Source: Akkermansia sp. | GTDB lineage: Bacteria > Verrucomicrobiota > Verrucomicrobiia > Verrucomicrobiales > Akkermansiaceae | Direction of reading: 5' to 3' | Assembly: GCA_020047775.1 (NCBI GenBank) | Contig: JAIFNK010000022.1 | Coordinates: 1-5,125, forward strand | Length of the DNA: 5,125 bases | Shown here: piece after piece, positions 4,884 to 5,125 of the stretch | Position numbering within the stretch: position 1 is the first letter of the stretch | Layout: each line of letters begins with the position of its first letter | Translations under genes and position numbers: made by a program | The notes under the pieces: model-generated | What the model saw: the letters and a program-made list of their open reading frames with translations, nothing else | Told to the model about the DNA's origin: nothing | Databases searched by the model: none

Positions 4884-5125
4884 CCCCGTGATTCACTGTC
4901 TCACCTGCCTGTTTGCTGCCACCCTGGCCTACCCGATCTATCTGGTATGTTGGAAGAACCGGTTCTGGTTTGCATTCTTCGTCACCTGGGGACTGCTCGT
5001 CGCGAATCAGGCCATATCCGTCTATGCAGATCATACGGAATCTTCGGATACGACAGAGATTGGATTGACCCTGCTTTCAGGATGGCTTTTAGCATTGCCA
5101 TTCTGCCTCGTTCTCAAGTTGATCA
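4876..5125 (+). CDS. Multi-pass membrane protein, 3' end beyond the window
   Basis: 83 complete codons from ATG 4876 stay open to the right edge. They contain three hydrophobic segments: about residues 6-25 (HCLTCLFAATLAYPIYLVCW), 30-50 (FWFAFFVTWGLLVANQAISV) and 63-83 (GLTLLSGWLLALPFCLVLKLI area). The connecting loop ADHTESSDTTE (51-61) is acidic and WKNR at 26-29 is basic; by the positive-inside rule the first loop is cytoplasmic and the second outside. No family recognised. The in-frame stop at 4798-4800 and the absence of another ATG between fix the start at 4876, although no Shine-Dalgarno site is near (GGAG at 4853-4856 is about 20 nt upstream). Confidence 0.65.
   Translation, partial: MDDPVIHCLTCLFAATLAYPIYLVCWKNRFWFAFFVTWGLLVANQAISVYADHTESSDTTEIGLTLLSGWLLALPFCLVLKLI

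Overview
The window looks like a piece of a GC-rich bacterial chromosome. A Verrucomicrobiota-type genome is my best guess. The reasons are the GC-rich housekeeping genes, the near absence of Shine-Dalgarno sites before the starts, and several small exported proteins including an NTF2-fold immunity-like protein. This assignment is an inference; there is no rRNA or other marker gene to settle it.

The left part (1-2311) is ordinary core metabolism. A phospho-sugar mutase (phosphoglucomutase/phosphomannomutase superfamily) runs leftwards from 1148 and leaves the window with its C-terminal part missing. A class I SAM-dependent methyltransferase of the RlmI/RlmK-like RNA methyltransferase group runs rightwards from 1421. 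The divergent gap between them holds a striking repeat structure. It is a 9-bp tandem repeat (GAATCTGGC-type) whose flank forms a long imperfect inverted repeat with a second pair of 9-bp units about 55 nt away. This is the clearest non-coding structure in the window.

The middle and right part (about 2312-5125) is less GC-rich and looks like accessory sequence. After a 344-nt non-coding stretch come, all on the + strand: a small exported NTF2-fold immunity-like protein (2656-2979); an exported protein of unknown function with a Lys/Pro/Ala-rich tail (3116-3652); a lipoprotein with a LysM-like domain (3684-4379); a compact low-molecular-weight tyrosine-phosphatase-like protein (4423-4749); a possible 45-codon ORF overlapping both neighbours (4746-4883); and the first 83 codons of a multi-pass membrane protein that runs off the right edge (4876-5125).

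Three consecutive gene products (2656-4379) carry export signals, which points to envelope functions, but nothing shows that they form one pathway. The immunity-like gene has no recognisable toxin next to it inside the window. I found no rRNA, tRNA, CRISPR array, transposase or integrase. The promoter and terminator calls are weak and are marked so.
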